From NCBI GenBank assembly GCA_051744365.1, contig JBNJCX010000049.1, forward strand, positions 1 through 13,090: DNA of 13,090 nt, written 5' to 3'. A program made the translations under genes and the position numbers. Under the pieces are notes generated by a model, which saw nothing but the letters and a program-made list of their open reading frames with translations, searched no databases and had not been told where the DNA came from. Positions 1 to 7,513 of this stretch are shown here, in pieces (within the stretch, counting starts at the first letter, position 1; each line of letters begins with the position of its first letter). Source of the DNA: Gudongella sp051744365. GTDB lineage: Bacteria > Bacillota > Clostridia > Tissierellales > Tissierellaceae.

Positions 1-90
1 AAAACGCCCTTGCTTACAGCTTGTCTTCCCATTAGCTAGGTGACAGGTCTTTCTTTCAAGACCATTAGCTCGGCAACATGCCTCGCAAAC
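1..90 (-). ncRNA. possible structured RNA segment (unassigned, cut by window edge)
   Basis: No open reading frame with a ribosome binding site covers this stretch, yet it is rich in structure. A perfect 6-bp hairpin pairs 46-51 with 58-63 around a 6-nt loop. The 9-mer CCATTAGCT occurs twice, at 29-37 and 62-70, on either side of that hairpin, and a short GGC/GCC stem lies at 72-82. It starts just past the hpf terminator and runs off the window. The minus strand is suggested only by its neighbours. The raiA-motif RNA of Bacillota is known to lie beside raiA (hpf), typically between it and comFC, so that class is a candidate. I could not match its consensus from memory, and the position downstream of hpf would be atypical. 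The stretch could also be the leader of the next gene beyond the edge. Confidence 0.3.
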
Positions 91-115
91 AAAAAAGCAG
101 GGCCGTGGCCCTGCT
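91..115 (-). terminator. Rho-independent terminator of hpf
   Basis: An 8-bp perfect GC-rich stem (96-103 with 108-115, loop CGTG) is followed on the minus strand by six T residues (plus-strand A run 91-96). It lies 14 bases past the hpf stop codon. On the plus strand the T run is poor, so it works mainly for hpf. Confidence 0.9.
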
Positions 116-129
116 TGACTTTCTTCAAT

Positions 130-669
130 TTACTTGAATTCTGGCTCAATCAATCCGTAGTTTCCATCTTTCCTCTTGTATACAACGGTTACGTCTTCTG
201 TTTCTGCATCCATAAATACAAAGAAGTTGTGTCTTAACAATTCCATCTGAAGAATTGCTTCCTCTGCTGACATAGGCTTCAGTCCGAATCTCTTTCTTTT
301 TACAAGCTTCGGTACTTCCTCCTCTTCCTCTGCCTTTGTCAGTGAAGGTACATTGTCGAATCTAATGGTCTCATTGTTTCTATACCTCTTCTGCAACTTT
401 GTCTTATGCTTTCTGACCTGTCTCTCCAGTATGTCCACTGTCCTGTCTATTGATGCATACATATCATCACTGGATTCCTCTGCCCTTAGTATTGTGCCGG
501 GAAGGTTTATGGTAACTTCTATGATCTTCCTGTTTTTCTCAGTGCTGAATGTAACGTTTCCTGAGATATCTGATTGAAAATACTTTTCAAGCTTACTCAG
601 TTTCTTTTCCGTTACATCCCTAAGTGCGTCAGTTACCTCCATGTTCTTTCCAGTATAGTTCATTTTCAT
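130..669 (-). CDS. hpf: long-form ribosome hibernation promoting factor (HPF)
   Basis: This cytosolic factor binds the 30S decoding region and, in its long form, dimerises 70S ribosomes into inactive 100S particles under starvation or in stationary phase. The chosen start gives 179 residues, normal for long HPF. The N-terminal S30AE domain (about 1-100) begins MKMNYTGKNMEVTDALRD and contains KKLSKLEKYF. An acidic linker (EEEEE near 114-118) leads to the C-terminal dimerisation domain (about 122-178), with KRKRFGLKPMSAEEAILQM and KDGNYGLIEP. The start at 669 is preferred over an in-frame ATG at 687 because an AAAGGAG site sits 8 bases before it, and the upstream ATG would overlap that site. 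It is monocistronic with its own terminator. The leader carries a perfect inverted repeat (689-708). The gene is also known as raiA. The family call is certain; the regulation is unknown. Confidence 0.96.
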   Translation of the reverse strand: MKMNYTGKNMEVTDALRDVTEKKLSKLEKYFQSDISGNVTFSTEKNRKIIEVTINLPGTILRAEESSDDMYASIDRTVDILERQVRKHKTKLQKRYRNNETIRFDNVPSLTKAEEEEEVPKLVKRKRFGLKPMSAEEAILQMELLRHNFFVFMDAETEDVTVVYKRKDGNYGLIEPEFK

Positions 670-688
670 AAACCCAACTCCTTTCATG

Positions 689-708
689 TAGTATAATTCC
701 TTATACTA
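689..708. repeat. 8-bp inverted repeat in the hpf leader
   Basis: TAGTATAA and TTATACTA are perfect complements separated by TTCC. The repeat lies between the likely hpf -10 box (718-723) and the ribosome binding site. It could be an operator just past the transcription start, or a hairpin at the 5' end of the mRNA. It is AT-rich and has no T run, so it is not a terminator. Confidence 0.6.
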
Positions 709-717
709 TTTGTTTCT

Positions 718-746
718 ATTATACCCTTCCCCTACATGTGACTAAA
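718..746 (-). promoter_or_regulatory. likely hpf promoter
   Basis: On the minus strand a perfect TATAAT (718-723) lies 17 bases from a weak -35 hexamer, TTTAGT (741-746). This puts transcription start near 710, about 40 bases before the hpf ATG. The -35 matches the consensus at only three of six positions. No sigma-H or sigma-B-like motif was convincing. Confidence 0.5.
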
Positions 747-823
747 CAGTGTTTTACTTGCCATTATTTCCCATTTAATTGGATGTGGGATGTAGACTGC
801 CTGTGACCTGTATTATGGTCCAT

Positions 824-929
824 TGTGGATAAGTTTTGCCTGAATTTGTGGATAAGTTGACAAACATCTGTGGATATTGTGGGTAACTCTGTGGAGAACG
901 CTCTCTCAATGGGTTCTTTTTGTGGACTA
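824..929 (-). promoter_or_regulatory. cluster of six DnaA-box-like 9-mers
   Basis: Read on the minus strand, two copies are the exact DnaA consensus TTATCCACA (824-832 and 847-855). Three differ by one base (869-877, 878-886, 890-898) and one by two bases (921-929). All six point the same way, and their start-to-start distances (23, 22, 9, 12, 31) are close to whole helical turns. They occupy most of the 326-bp gap between the divergent hpf and FUSC genes, and no coding potential explains them. This density suggests binding of replication initiator DnaA, for titration, for transcription control of a flanking gene, or conceivably for an origin. No dnaA or dnaN gene is nearby. The motif matches are seen directly; the role is inferred. 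Confidence 0.75.
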
Positions 930-962
930 TCCTCTTGATAATTCCAATGCCATAGGTTAGAG

Positions 963-968
963 TATAAT
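963..968 (+). promoter_or_regulatory. likely -10 box for the FUSC gene
   Basis: A perfect TATAAT lies 27 bases before the start codon. The best -35-like hexamer, TTGATA (935-940), is 22 bases upstream, too far for a standard sigma-A promoter, and there is nothing usable at 17 bases. Either the promoter depends on an activator or the true promoter lies elsewhere. Confidence 0.4.
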
Positions 969-995
969 GAAAGAATATATGTCAGGAGAATACTT

Positions 996-1898
996 ATGGA
1001 TTTTAAAAAATTCAAGATAGGAATGAGAACAGTTAAAACCGGTCTTGCTGTTGCCATCAGTTTATTGGTCTCAGAGGTGTTTAATCTTCAAAGTCCTTTG
1101 TTTGCAGGAATCGGTGCCATATCAACCATGCAATCTTCGGTATCACAGTCCTTTGTCATGGGCAAGAACAGAATGCTGGGGACTGTAATGGGAGCCATTG
1201 TAGCACTTTTTTTTACCTTCTATTTACCTAGAAATCCTTTTTTTCTGGGTCTGGGAATTATAATTGTTATTCACATATTGAATCTGCTCAACTGGAAAAA
1301 ATCCATTTCCCTTTCAGCAATTGTATTTCTTGCAGTGTCCAACAACCATGAGTACGCCATGATTCCCTATACAACAAGTAGAGTCTTGGATACATTTATA
1401 GGAATTGTCATTGCTGTTTTGGTTAACTACTTTATAGCAGCTCCCAAAAACGATAGACTGTTCAATGATTTTGTCCACAGAATGCTGGAACATGCAAAAA
1501 TCTCTACCTATAAGCTGGTAGTTGGAAAGCAAAGAATCGACCTTCTGGATTTCAAGGATAAGCTTATTGAGATTGAAGAGCTTCAGGATCTTATACAACA
1601 GGAAACAAAAATCAAAATGGTAGAAAACAAGAATAGAATTAAATCTGAAATCACCATCAAAATAATCCAGGATATCTACAATGATTTATCCGCTTTACAG
1701 ATGATGCAGCATATTGCGACCATAAGCCCTGACAACCTGGATCTCCTGCAAAAGGTGTTCACCATAACTCCAATATGGGACAGTAAAGCTATTATCATGG
1801 AAAATGACATAATATTCAACTACCACCTGCAGAGACTCTTAAAAAATATTCTTTTTCTTATGGACCATGAAAAAGAAAGATACGAATCAGATGAATAA
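996..1898 (+). CDS. FUSC / aromatic acid exporter family membrane protein (DUF939-type)
   Basis: This is a 300-residue inner-membrane protein. The N-terminal half has about six hydrophobic segments (roughly 13-30, 35-48, 60-77, 80-98, 102-115 and 127-147), with sequences such as GAISTMQSSVSQS and RMLGTVMGAIVALFF typical of FUSC/ArAE_1 proteins like Bacillus YqjA. The C-terminal half (about 150-300) is soluble, charged and helical, as expected for the cytoplasmic ArAE_1 domain. The family is linked to efflux of aromatic or other organic acids, but the substrate of this member cannot be read from the sequence. The ATG has an AGGAGA site 6 bases upstream. The gene stands alone, divergent from hpf across the DnaA-box region, and ends at a terminator shared with the convergent peptidase. 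Confidence 0.88.
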   Translation: MDFKKFKIGMRTVKTGLAVAISLLVSEVFNLQSPLFAGIGAISTMQSSVSQSFVMGKNRMLGTVMGAIVALFFTFYLPRNPFFLGLGIIIVIHILNLLNWKKSISLSAIVFLAVSNNHEYAMIPYTTSRVLDTFIGIVIAVLVNYFIAAPKNDRLFNDFVHRMLEHAKISTYKLVVGKQRIDLLDFKDKLIEIEELQDLIQQETKIKMVENKNRIKSEITIKIIQDIYNDLSALQMMQHIATISPDNLDLLQKVFTITPIWDSKAIIMENDIIFNYHLQRLLKNILFLMDHEKERYESDE

Positions 1899-1906
1899 AG
1901 GACTAA

Positions 1907-1928
1907 AAACCACCCTCGAGGGTGGTTT
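1907..1928. terminator. bidirectional terminator between FUSC gene and M3 peptidase
   Basis: This is a perfect 22-bp palindrome (arms 1907-1915 and 1920-1928, loop TCGA) centred between two convergent genes, 8 bases after the FUSC stop and 5 bases past the peptidase stop. The T run is longer on the minus strand, so it should be more efficient for the peptidase transcript. Confidence 0.88.
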
Positions 1929-1933
1929 CTATA

Positions 1934-3628
1934 TTAAAGGGCATTGTCATCAATATTATGGAGATAATCCTTAACGGGCTGGATTGCATGCTGGACAGTG
2001 CCATCCTTGAATGGATTCTTCAGTCCTGCCAACTCCACAAGCTCTACAAATGACTTGCTTCCACCGGCCTTACAGATCTCCAGATAATCCTTCCAGGCTC
2101 TTTCCCCGTCCTCCAGACTTCTTCTCCAGAACTGGAATGCACATACCTGTGCCAGACAATAGTCGATATAATAAAATGGGTTTGAGAATATATGACCCTG
2201 TCTCATCCAGTATCCACCGCTTTGAAGGAATTCATTTCCACTGTAATCCCTGAATGGGAGATACTTCTTTTCAAGCTCGCGCCACACCTCTTTTCTTTTA
2301 TCAGGTGTAAGCTCTGGTTTTTGATAAATTATGTGTTGAAACTCATCCACCGTTACTCCATAGGGAAGGAAGCTTACAGCTCCCTCAAGATGGCTGAACT
2401 TGTATTTATCCACACCCTCCTGGAAGAAGTTTTTCATCCATGGCCAGGTCAGGAATTCCATGCTCATTGAGTGTATCTCACAGGCTTCAAGTGTGGGAAA
2501 CTTATACTCGGGAAGCTCGTGTTCCATACTCATATATGTCTGGAATGCATGGCCGGCTTCGTGGGTGAGTACATCTATATCCCCGCTTGTGCCATTGAAG
2601 TTTGCAAAGATAAATGGAGCATTGTAATCCGGAATAACCGTACAATAGCCCCCACTTCTCTTCCCTTCCTTTGAAAGAAGGTCCAGAAGCTTCCTGTCCA
2701 CCATAAAATCGAAAAAATCCCCTGTCTCCTTTGAAAGCTCTCTGTACATGCTGATTCCCTGATCCAGGATCCACTCAGGATTTCCCTTGGGACTGGCATT
2801 GCCAGTGAGAAACTGCAGAGGCTCATCGTAATAGGTAAGCTCTTCCAGACTGAGTCTTTTTTTCTGTCTGTCCTTTAATTCTGTCACAACAGGCACAACC
2901 TCCTCAAAGACCTGGTTCCTGAAATTCTCCACCATCGTATAGTCGTAGTCAGACCTTGACATCCTGTCGTATCCCATCTGTACAAAATTCTCATAGCCCA
3001 GCTCCCTGGCCATCTTGTCCCGCACCTTCACAAGCTGGTCATAAATGTCTCCAATTTCCTCTTCCTTTTCTTCAAAGTATGATGTGTATGCAATATAGGC
3101 TCTTCTTCTGGTTTCCCTGTCCGGTGATTCCATAAAAGGTCTAAGCTGACTTAGGTTCCTCTTCTCACCTTCAAAATCTATTGAAGCTGCAGCAACAATC
3201 TTGTCGTATTTTGTGGAAAGCTTGTTCTCAACCACAAGGTCCTCCATGACCTCTTCGCTGAAGGTTTTTATCTGTAGCTCAGCCAGTCTGAACAGCTGTT
3301 CTCCCCAGACTCTTGAAAGCTCCTCCCTGTAGGGTGACTGAATAAGAGACTTGTAGAACCTTGTAATAAGATTTGTATACCTGGGGGAGTTCTCGTCCAT
3401 GAATTCCTGCTCCTTTTCATAGAAAGAATCCCTCGTGTCGATGGAATGCCTTATACTTGCAAGTGTATGCATGGTCTCAAAGTTGTTCCTTATGCTTGTA
3501 ATCTTCTTTATTATTTTATTTTGATCCCCTGGGTTATCCGAGCTGTCAAACTCCACAAGTAGCTTCTTAAATTCCTTTTCCACCTGCTCCAAGTGTGGTC
3601 TGTTGTATTTGTAATCGCTGAATTTCAT
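1934..3628 (-). CDS. M3 family oligoendopeptidase
   Basis: This is a zinc metallopeptidase of 564 residues that cuts short peptides in the cytosol; no signal peptide is visible. The active-site HExGH motif is HEAGH at 356-360, with two zinc-binding histidines and the catalytic glutamate E357. The third zinc ligand is likely E384 in LEACEIHSM, at the spacing usual for M3 enzymes. The helical N-terminal domain (about 1-190) and the C-terminal GHIFSNPFYYIDYCLAQ segment also fit PepF/M3 enzymes. The length is normal for the shorter oligoendopeptidase branch. The start has a GGAGGTG site 5 bases upstream. It is a single gene, divergent from the three-gene operon on its right. It probably recycles peptides from uptake or protein turnover, which is inference. 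Confidence 0.95.
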   Translation of the reverse strand: MKFSDYKYNRPHLEQVEKEFKKLLVEFDSSDNPGDQNKIIKKITSIRNNFETMHTLASIRHSIDTRDSFYEKEQEFMDENSPRYTNLITRFYKSLIQSPYREELSRVWGEQLFRLAELQIKTFSEEVMEDLVVENKLSTKYDKIVAAASIDFEGEKRNLSQLRPFMESPDRETRRRAYIAYTSYFEEKEEEIGDIYDQLVKVRDKMARELGYENFVQMGYDRMSRSDYDYTMVENFRNQVFEEVVPVVTELKDRQKKRLSLEELTYYDEPLQFLTGNASPKGNPEWILDQGISMYRELSKETGDFFDFMVDRKLLDLLSKEGKRSGGYCTVIPDYNAPFIFANFNGTSGDIDVLTHEAGHAFQTYMSMEHELPEYKFPTLEACEIHSMSMEFLTWPWMKNFFQEGVDKYKFSHLEGAVSFLPYGVTVDEFQHIIYQKPELTPDKRKEVWRELEKKYLPFRDYSGNEFLQSGGYWMRQGHIFSNPFYYIDYCLAQVCAFQFWRRSLEDGERAWKDYLEICKAGGSKSFVELVELAGLKNPFKDGTVQHAIQPVKDYLHNIDDNAL

Positions 3629-3658
3629 CTATGCACCTCCACAGTTTATCCTAAGTAC

Positions 3659-3667
3659 AATATACCA
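3659..3667 (-). promoter_or_regulatory. extended -10 promoter for the M3 peptidase
   Basis: The minus strand reads TGG TATATT, a TGn-extended -10 with five of six matches to TATAAT, about 31 bases before the start codon. No convincing -35 is present, as is common for extended -10 promoters. Confidence 0.5.
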
Positions 3668-3735
3668 GAATTTACAGGATTTTTCCTCTGGATATTTGAA
3701 AATATTTCAAAATTGCATTGATTTTATCTGTTCGA

Positions 3736-3764
3736 TTGTATATGGTTTTCTCTTACGGTATAAT
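3736..3764 (+). promoter_or_regulatory. promoter of the three-gene operon
   Basis: TTGTAT (3736-3741) and a perfect TATAAT (3759-3764) are separated by 17 bases. Transcription would start near 3771, giving a leader of about 20 bases that contains the AAAGGAGG ribosome binding site (3778-3785). No terminator is seen before the end of the YihY gene, so this probably drives all three genes. Confidence 0.75.
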
Positions 3765-3791
3765 ATGTTAAGTGCAATAAAGGAGGTTATT

Positions 3792-5540
3792 ATGTATACA
3801 AATGATTATGAAAAGCTTCAGAAGCTTGAGGGTCAGGCTACTGAAAAGCTAATAAAATATATAAACAAACAGGAAGAAATTGGATATATCTACGACAGAA
3901 TGCTGGGCAAATATCCCTTCCTTCAGGAGGAAAGTGCAAGACTTCCCTTTAATATCTGGCTATGCTGCGACTACAGGGATAATGAAGGGATGACTTTTGC
4001 AGACAAGCTTATTCTGGATGACAGGTCAATATCTCTTGATGAAGCAGAAATCCTAAGGGAAAAGACAGCTTCCTACGTTTCGCTTTTCCAGATCAAGTCC
4101 TTCCAGGATCCATATGTTTTTGTTGAGGATATCCTCACAAAGGAGGATCACAGACTACTTGAGCCGCAGGTTTCGTATGTCCTCAAGGAAGGAGACTACC
4201 TACTTTCAAGGCTTGGAACAGTTCTTGGAAAAAGCCGCATGATTGGGGAGGTAAGCTTTGTGCCCAAATCTGTAGTCCACTCCTATATAAGGATGCTTTT
4301 AAGGGACTTCAACAAACTTGACCCGCAGCTAAGGTCGGAAGGAACCAAGGCTTATCTTAAAAGGGATGCCTTAAAAATTTATGACCTGTTCTACCATAGC
4401 GCCTACGAGTACTTCGATCCCCAGGGGGAAGATCTTATTCCGATTTATCAGGAACTGGACGAATTCGAGGAATATCTTTCAAGCAAAATGAGCTCAGAAG
4501 AAATCGAAAAGCACCTTACAAACATGATAGAGATATACGAATTCTATCTCAGTGAGGATGGCTACAGCTTCAATGACCTTGACAAGATAATCCTAACGGA
4601 TCTCTTTAGTGATGCAATATATGAAAAATTTATAACATCAGGGCTCATATTCAACGGTTACCTAAGCACACTGAAGTCCTACCTGGGATACAAGTCAAAG
4701 ATTTCTAAGAAGTACCAGCCTGCCTATAGCGATATACTGAAAATAAGCGGAGAAAGATTCAAATACCTTAAAGAAATCCTTCAGAGAAACACGCTGGCCC
4801 AGGGAGACCCCCTGCTGTCCCTTCAGATGAAAGATTATGAATCCGATGCCATAAGCAGTTATATAAATGATTTTGACAGATTTCTGCTATATGTTTTCGA
4901 CTATCCACTTCAGCTAACAGAAAAAAAGAAGTTTATAAAGAAAACAGACCAGCGGAATATAACTGATGTCCTGGAAATGGATTATTCTCTTTTCTTCAGT
5001 CGTCCAGGACAGATGAAGGAGCCAATTCTGAGTTTTTTCTTCCATATGGGCCTTAGACTTAAAATTCTTAAAATCAGGAAAAATATCTTGTCAGTAACTG
5101 GAAATGCATCCGAGTACCTTAGTATGTCAAGAGAGGACAAGCTTACACTTCATCTAAAAGGTTTCTGGAGTCAGGATACACTCAAGGAACTTCTTCAGAT
5201 CGATTCAAGAGGTGCAAGACTGGTGAGAAGACTTCTCCTACAGTCATTGAAAAAGCTTCAGGAAGGTCCCATCACCCGAATAAACCTTCCCTTTTCTGAT
5301 GAAATGGGCGAAGATGATCTGTATTTATTGATAAGATATATGACATTTATGGGTATATTATCAAATGAAGGCTATGATAGACCTATCTCAATTTCCTCCC
5401 CGGGAAGAATCGTAATCCCCCATTTGGAGGAATGGAGCAAACCTAGAAAAACCAAGGTAATAAATATTGGTCAATATACTAAAAAGAACAAGGAGGAAGG
5501 CTATGGAGAATCTAAGACCGGAGGACTTGACGAAATTTAA
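3792..5540 (+). CDS. conserved-looking protein of unknown function, 582 residues
   Basis: I do not recognise a named family. The ATG at 3792 is chosen because an AAAGGAGG site lies 6 bases before it. An earlier in-frame ATG at 3696 has no such site and would place the promoter inside the gene. There is no signal peptide or membrane segment, so the protein is probably cytosolic. Residues 54-160 (FNIWLCCDY, then LLSRLGTVLG and SFVPKS) resemble from memory a beta-rich module seen in SEC-C/YecA-type Bacillota proteins, but the cysteine-rich SEC-C zinc motif is absent. Residues 190-360 are mainly helical and charged. Residues 370-460 (YPLQLTEKKKFIKKTDQ, then HMGLRLKILKIRKNILSVTGNA) resemble a winged-helix-like module, as may 465-545. 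The tail after about 548 is basic. It is first in an operon and overlaps the S9 peptidase gene by 38 bp. Both domain suggestions are weak inference. Confidence 0.85.
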   Translation: MYTNDYEKLQKLEGQATEKLIKYINKQEEIGYIYDRMLGKYPFLQEESARLPFNIWLCCDYRDNEGMTFADKLILDDRSISLDEAEILREKTASYVSLFQIKSFQDPYVFVEDILTKEDHRLLEPQVSYVLKEGDYLLSRLGTVLGKSRMIGEVSFVPKSVVHSYIRMLLRDFNKLDPQLRSEGTKAYLKRDALKIYDLFYHSAYEYFDPQGEDLIPIYQELDEFEEYLSSKMSSEEIEKHLTNMIEIYEFYLSEDGYSFNDLDKIILTDLFSDAIYEKFITSGLIFNGYLSTLKSYLGYKSKISKKYQPAYSDILKISGERFKYLKEILQRNTLAQGDPLLSLQMKDYESDAISSYINDFDRFLLYVFDYPLQLTEKKKFIKKTDQRNITDVLEMDYSLFFSRPGQMKEPILSFFFHMGLRLKILKIRKNILSVTGNASEYLSMSREDKLTLHLKGFWSQDTLKELLQIDSRGARLVRRLLLQSLKKLQEGPITRINLPFSDEMGEDDLYLLIRYMTFMGILSNEGYDRPISISSPGRIVIPHLEEWSKPRKTKVINIGQYTKKNKEEGYGESKTGGLDEI

Positions 5541-7488
5541 GTATCTTTCAGGAACAGAGCTTGCACCTGATGGAAAGACATGTGGATTTGTGGTCCACAC
5601 TGCCGATAAGGAGGAGAACAAATACAACTCAAATATATATATATGGGATGAAACAGATGGATCCAGGCAGCTTACATCCTCTGATTCAGAAGGATCCTTT
5701 ATCTGGAAGAGCAGGGAAAGACTGCTTTTCTCCTCTCTTCGGGATAAAAAAGACAAGGAAAAGAAGGATAAGGGCTATCCACTGACAAGCTTTTACGAAA
5801 TTTCAATCCACGGGGGAGAAGCCAAAAAATCATTTCAGATATACCTGGACGTTTCAAAAATATCATATTTGGGTGGAGACAAGTATCTTCTTCTTGGTTC
5901 CTTTGACAAAAGGCTGGGGGATATTCACGGTCTGGATGAAAAAGAGATCGAGAAAAAGGTTGAGGAACTGAAAAAGGAAAAAAACTTTCAGGTCCTTAAT
6001 GAAATCCCATTCTGGACAGATGGAGGCGACTTTACGAATAGAAGAAGAACTAGGGCTTACATATTCGACAGCAAAAAAAGTGAGCTCCTTCCAGTTACAG
6101 ATGAGTTCACCAATGTGGAGAGTATTGCCATGCACCCGTCAATGGAAAGGGCTATTCTTATTACTTCCTCTTATACGGACAAAATGAGCAGCTTCAACAA
6201 TCTTTATCAGCTGAATCTTGAGAGTGGAAGCTGTGAAAAAATTTCACCCATCTCAGACTTCAACTATTATTACGCCGATTATATTGAAGACAGAATCATA
6301 TTCGTAGGAACTGATATGACAGTCTATGGAATAAACGAGAATCCAAGGGTATATGTAACCGAAGACGAAGGCCTGACCTATGTTTGCATTGCAGAACCGG
6401 ATCTTTCCTTATCGAACTCAGTAAATTCAGACTGCAGGTACGGAATGAGCAGAAATTTTAAAGTCTCTGGTAACTATCTGTATTTTCTTAGTACGCAGGG
6501 ATACAGTTGCCATCTCTTTAGAATATCTCTCGAAGGGAACCTTGAAAAAGTAAGTACAGAAGAAGGTTCAGTTGATGATTTCGATGTTGTGGAGAACAAT
6601 ATTGTTTTTGCCGGCATGAGAGATCTTTATTTGCAGGAGCTATACAAGCTAAATAAACAAGAACACAGAATAACAAGTTTTAACGATTGGGTAGTAAAAG
6701 ATAGAAAGCTATCAACTCCAATGGTCCTTTCTTTTAACAATGATGATACCAATCTTAAAGGTTGGATACTTAAACCTGTTGATTTTAAAAAAAACAGTAA
6801 ATACCCAGCAATCCTCCATATTCACGGAGGTCCAAAGACTGTCTTTGGAGAAGTATTCCATCATGAGATGCAGCTTTGGGCAAGTAAGGGATATATTGTA
6901 TTTTATATGAATCCAAGAGGTAGCGATGGATATGGAGATGAGTTTGCAGATATACGTGGGAAATACGGCCATTTGGACTACGAGGACATCATGCTCTTTA
7001 CAGACAAGGTCCTTGAAACCTGCCCCTCAATAGACAGGGAGAGCCTGGGAGTAACAGGAGGATCCTATGGCGGATATATGACAAACTGGATTATTGGACA
7101 TACCAAGAGATTCAAGGCAGCAGTTTCCCAGAGGAGTATTTCAAACTGGTTCTCATTCTTTGGGACCTCGGATATAGGCTACTATTTTGCAATGGACCAA
7201 GTGGGTGCTACACCGTGGGACAACCATTCCGCACTATGGGATAATTCACCCCTAAAATATGCTGACCAGGTTGAAACTCCTACGCTTTTTATAAACTCCG
7301 ACAAGGACTACAGATGCTGGATTCCCGAGGGACTGCAGATGTTCACGGCTCTTAAATATCACGGAGTAGATTCAAAAATGGTCGTGTTTAAAGACGAAAG
7401 CCACGGCTTGTCAAGGAAAGGTAAACCTCTTGGAAGATTAAGAAGACTCGAGGAAATAACTGATTGGTTCGAAAAGCATTTGAAATAA
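5503..7488 (+). CDS. S9 family prolyl oligopeptidase / acylaminoacyl-peptidase-like serine peptidase
   Basis: This is a cytosolic serine peptidase of 661 residues (YuxL-like) that acts on short or N-blocked peptides. The N-terminal part (about 1-400) has repeating beta-blade character, such as GTELAPDGKTCGF, and should form the seven-bladed propeller that limits access. The alpha/beta hydrolase domain follows (about 415-661). Its HGGP oxyanion loop is at 441-444, the nucleophile is S521 in GGSYGGYM, and the acid D602 in DKDYRCW and H634 in DESHGL complete the triad. RSISNWFSFFGTSDIGYY is typical of this branch. The ATG at 5503 has an AGGAGG site 6 bases upstream. A TTG 36 bases earlier lacks one. 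The first 38 bp overlap the preceding gene, so translation is probably coupled. Confidence 0.95.
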   Translation: MENLRPEDLTKFKYLSGTELAPDGKTCGFVVHTADKEENKYNSNIYIWDETDGSRQLTSSDSEGSFIWKSRERLLFSSLRDKKDKEKKDKGYPLTSFYEISIHGGEAKKSFQIYLDVSKISYLGGDKYLLLGSFDKRLGDIHGLDEKEIEKKVEELKKEKNFQVLNEIPFWTDGGDFTNRRRTRAYIFDSKKSELLPVTDEFTNVESIAMHPSMERAILITSSYTDKMSSFNNLYQLNLESGSCEKISPISDFNYYYADYIEDRIIFVGTDMTVYGINENPRVYVTEDEGLTYVCIAEPDLSLSNSVNSDCRYGMSRNFKVSGNYLYFLSTQGYSCHLFRISLEGNLEKVSTEEGSVDDFDVVENNIVFAGMRDLYLQELYKLNKQEHRITSFNDWVVKDRKLSTPMVLSFNNDDTNLKGWILKPVDFKKNSKYPAILHIHGGPKTVFGEVFHHEMQLWASKGYIVFYMNPRGSDGYGDEFADIRGKYGHLDYEDIMLFTDKVLETCPSIDRESLGVTGGSYGGYMTNWIIGHTKRFKAAVSQRSISNWFSFFGTSDIGYYFAMDQVGATPWDNHSALWDNSPLKYADQVETPTLFINSDKDYRCWIPEGLQMFTALKYHGVDSKMVVFKDESHGLSRKGKPLGRLRRLEEITDWFEKHLK

Positions 7489-7513
7489 TAAGACAGTTTG
7501 GACAGGTGATTGT

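Noticed and set aside
824..929. CRISPR or iteron plasmid origin as explanation for the repeats
   Set aside because: The repeat units are only 9 bp, match the DnaA box, have irregular spacers, and no Rep or Cas gene is present.
670..995. raiA-motif RNA in its usual place upstream of hpf
   Set aside because: The region is filled by DnaA-box-like repeats and AT-rich promoter sequence, with no long stable stems that I could find.
764..1057. 97-codon minus-strand reading frame across the hpf-FUSC gap
   Set aside because: It overlaps the FUSC start, covers the DnaA-box cluster, and its product is low-complexity with no recognisable domain.
3696..3791. 32-residue N-terminal extension of the unknown operon gene
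   Set aside because: No ribosome binding site is present, and the promoter (3736-3764) lies within it; the AAAGGAGG before 3792 marks the start.
5467..5502. TTG start adding 12 residues to the S9 peptidase
   Set aside because: The AGGAGG site at 5491-5496 fits the ATG at 5503 and would lie inside the longer version.
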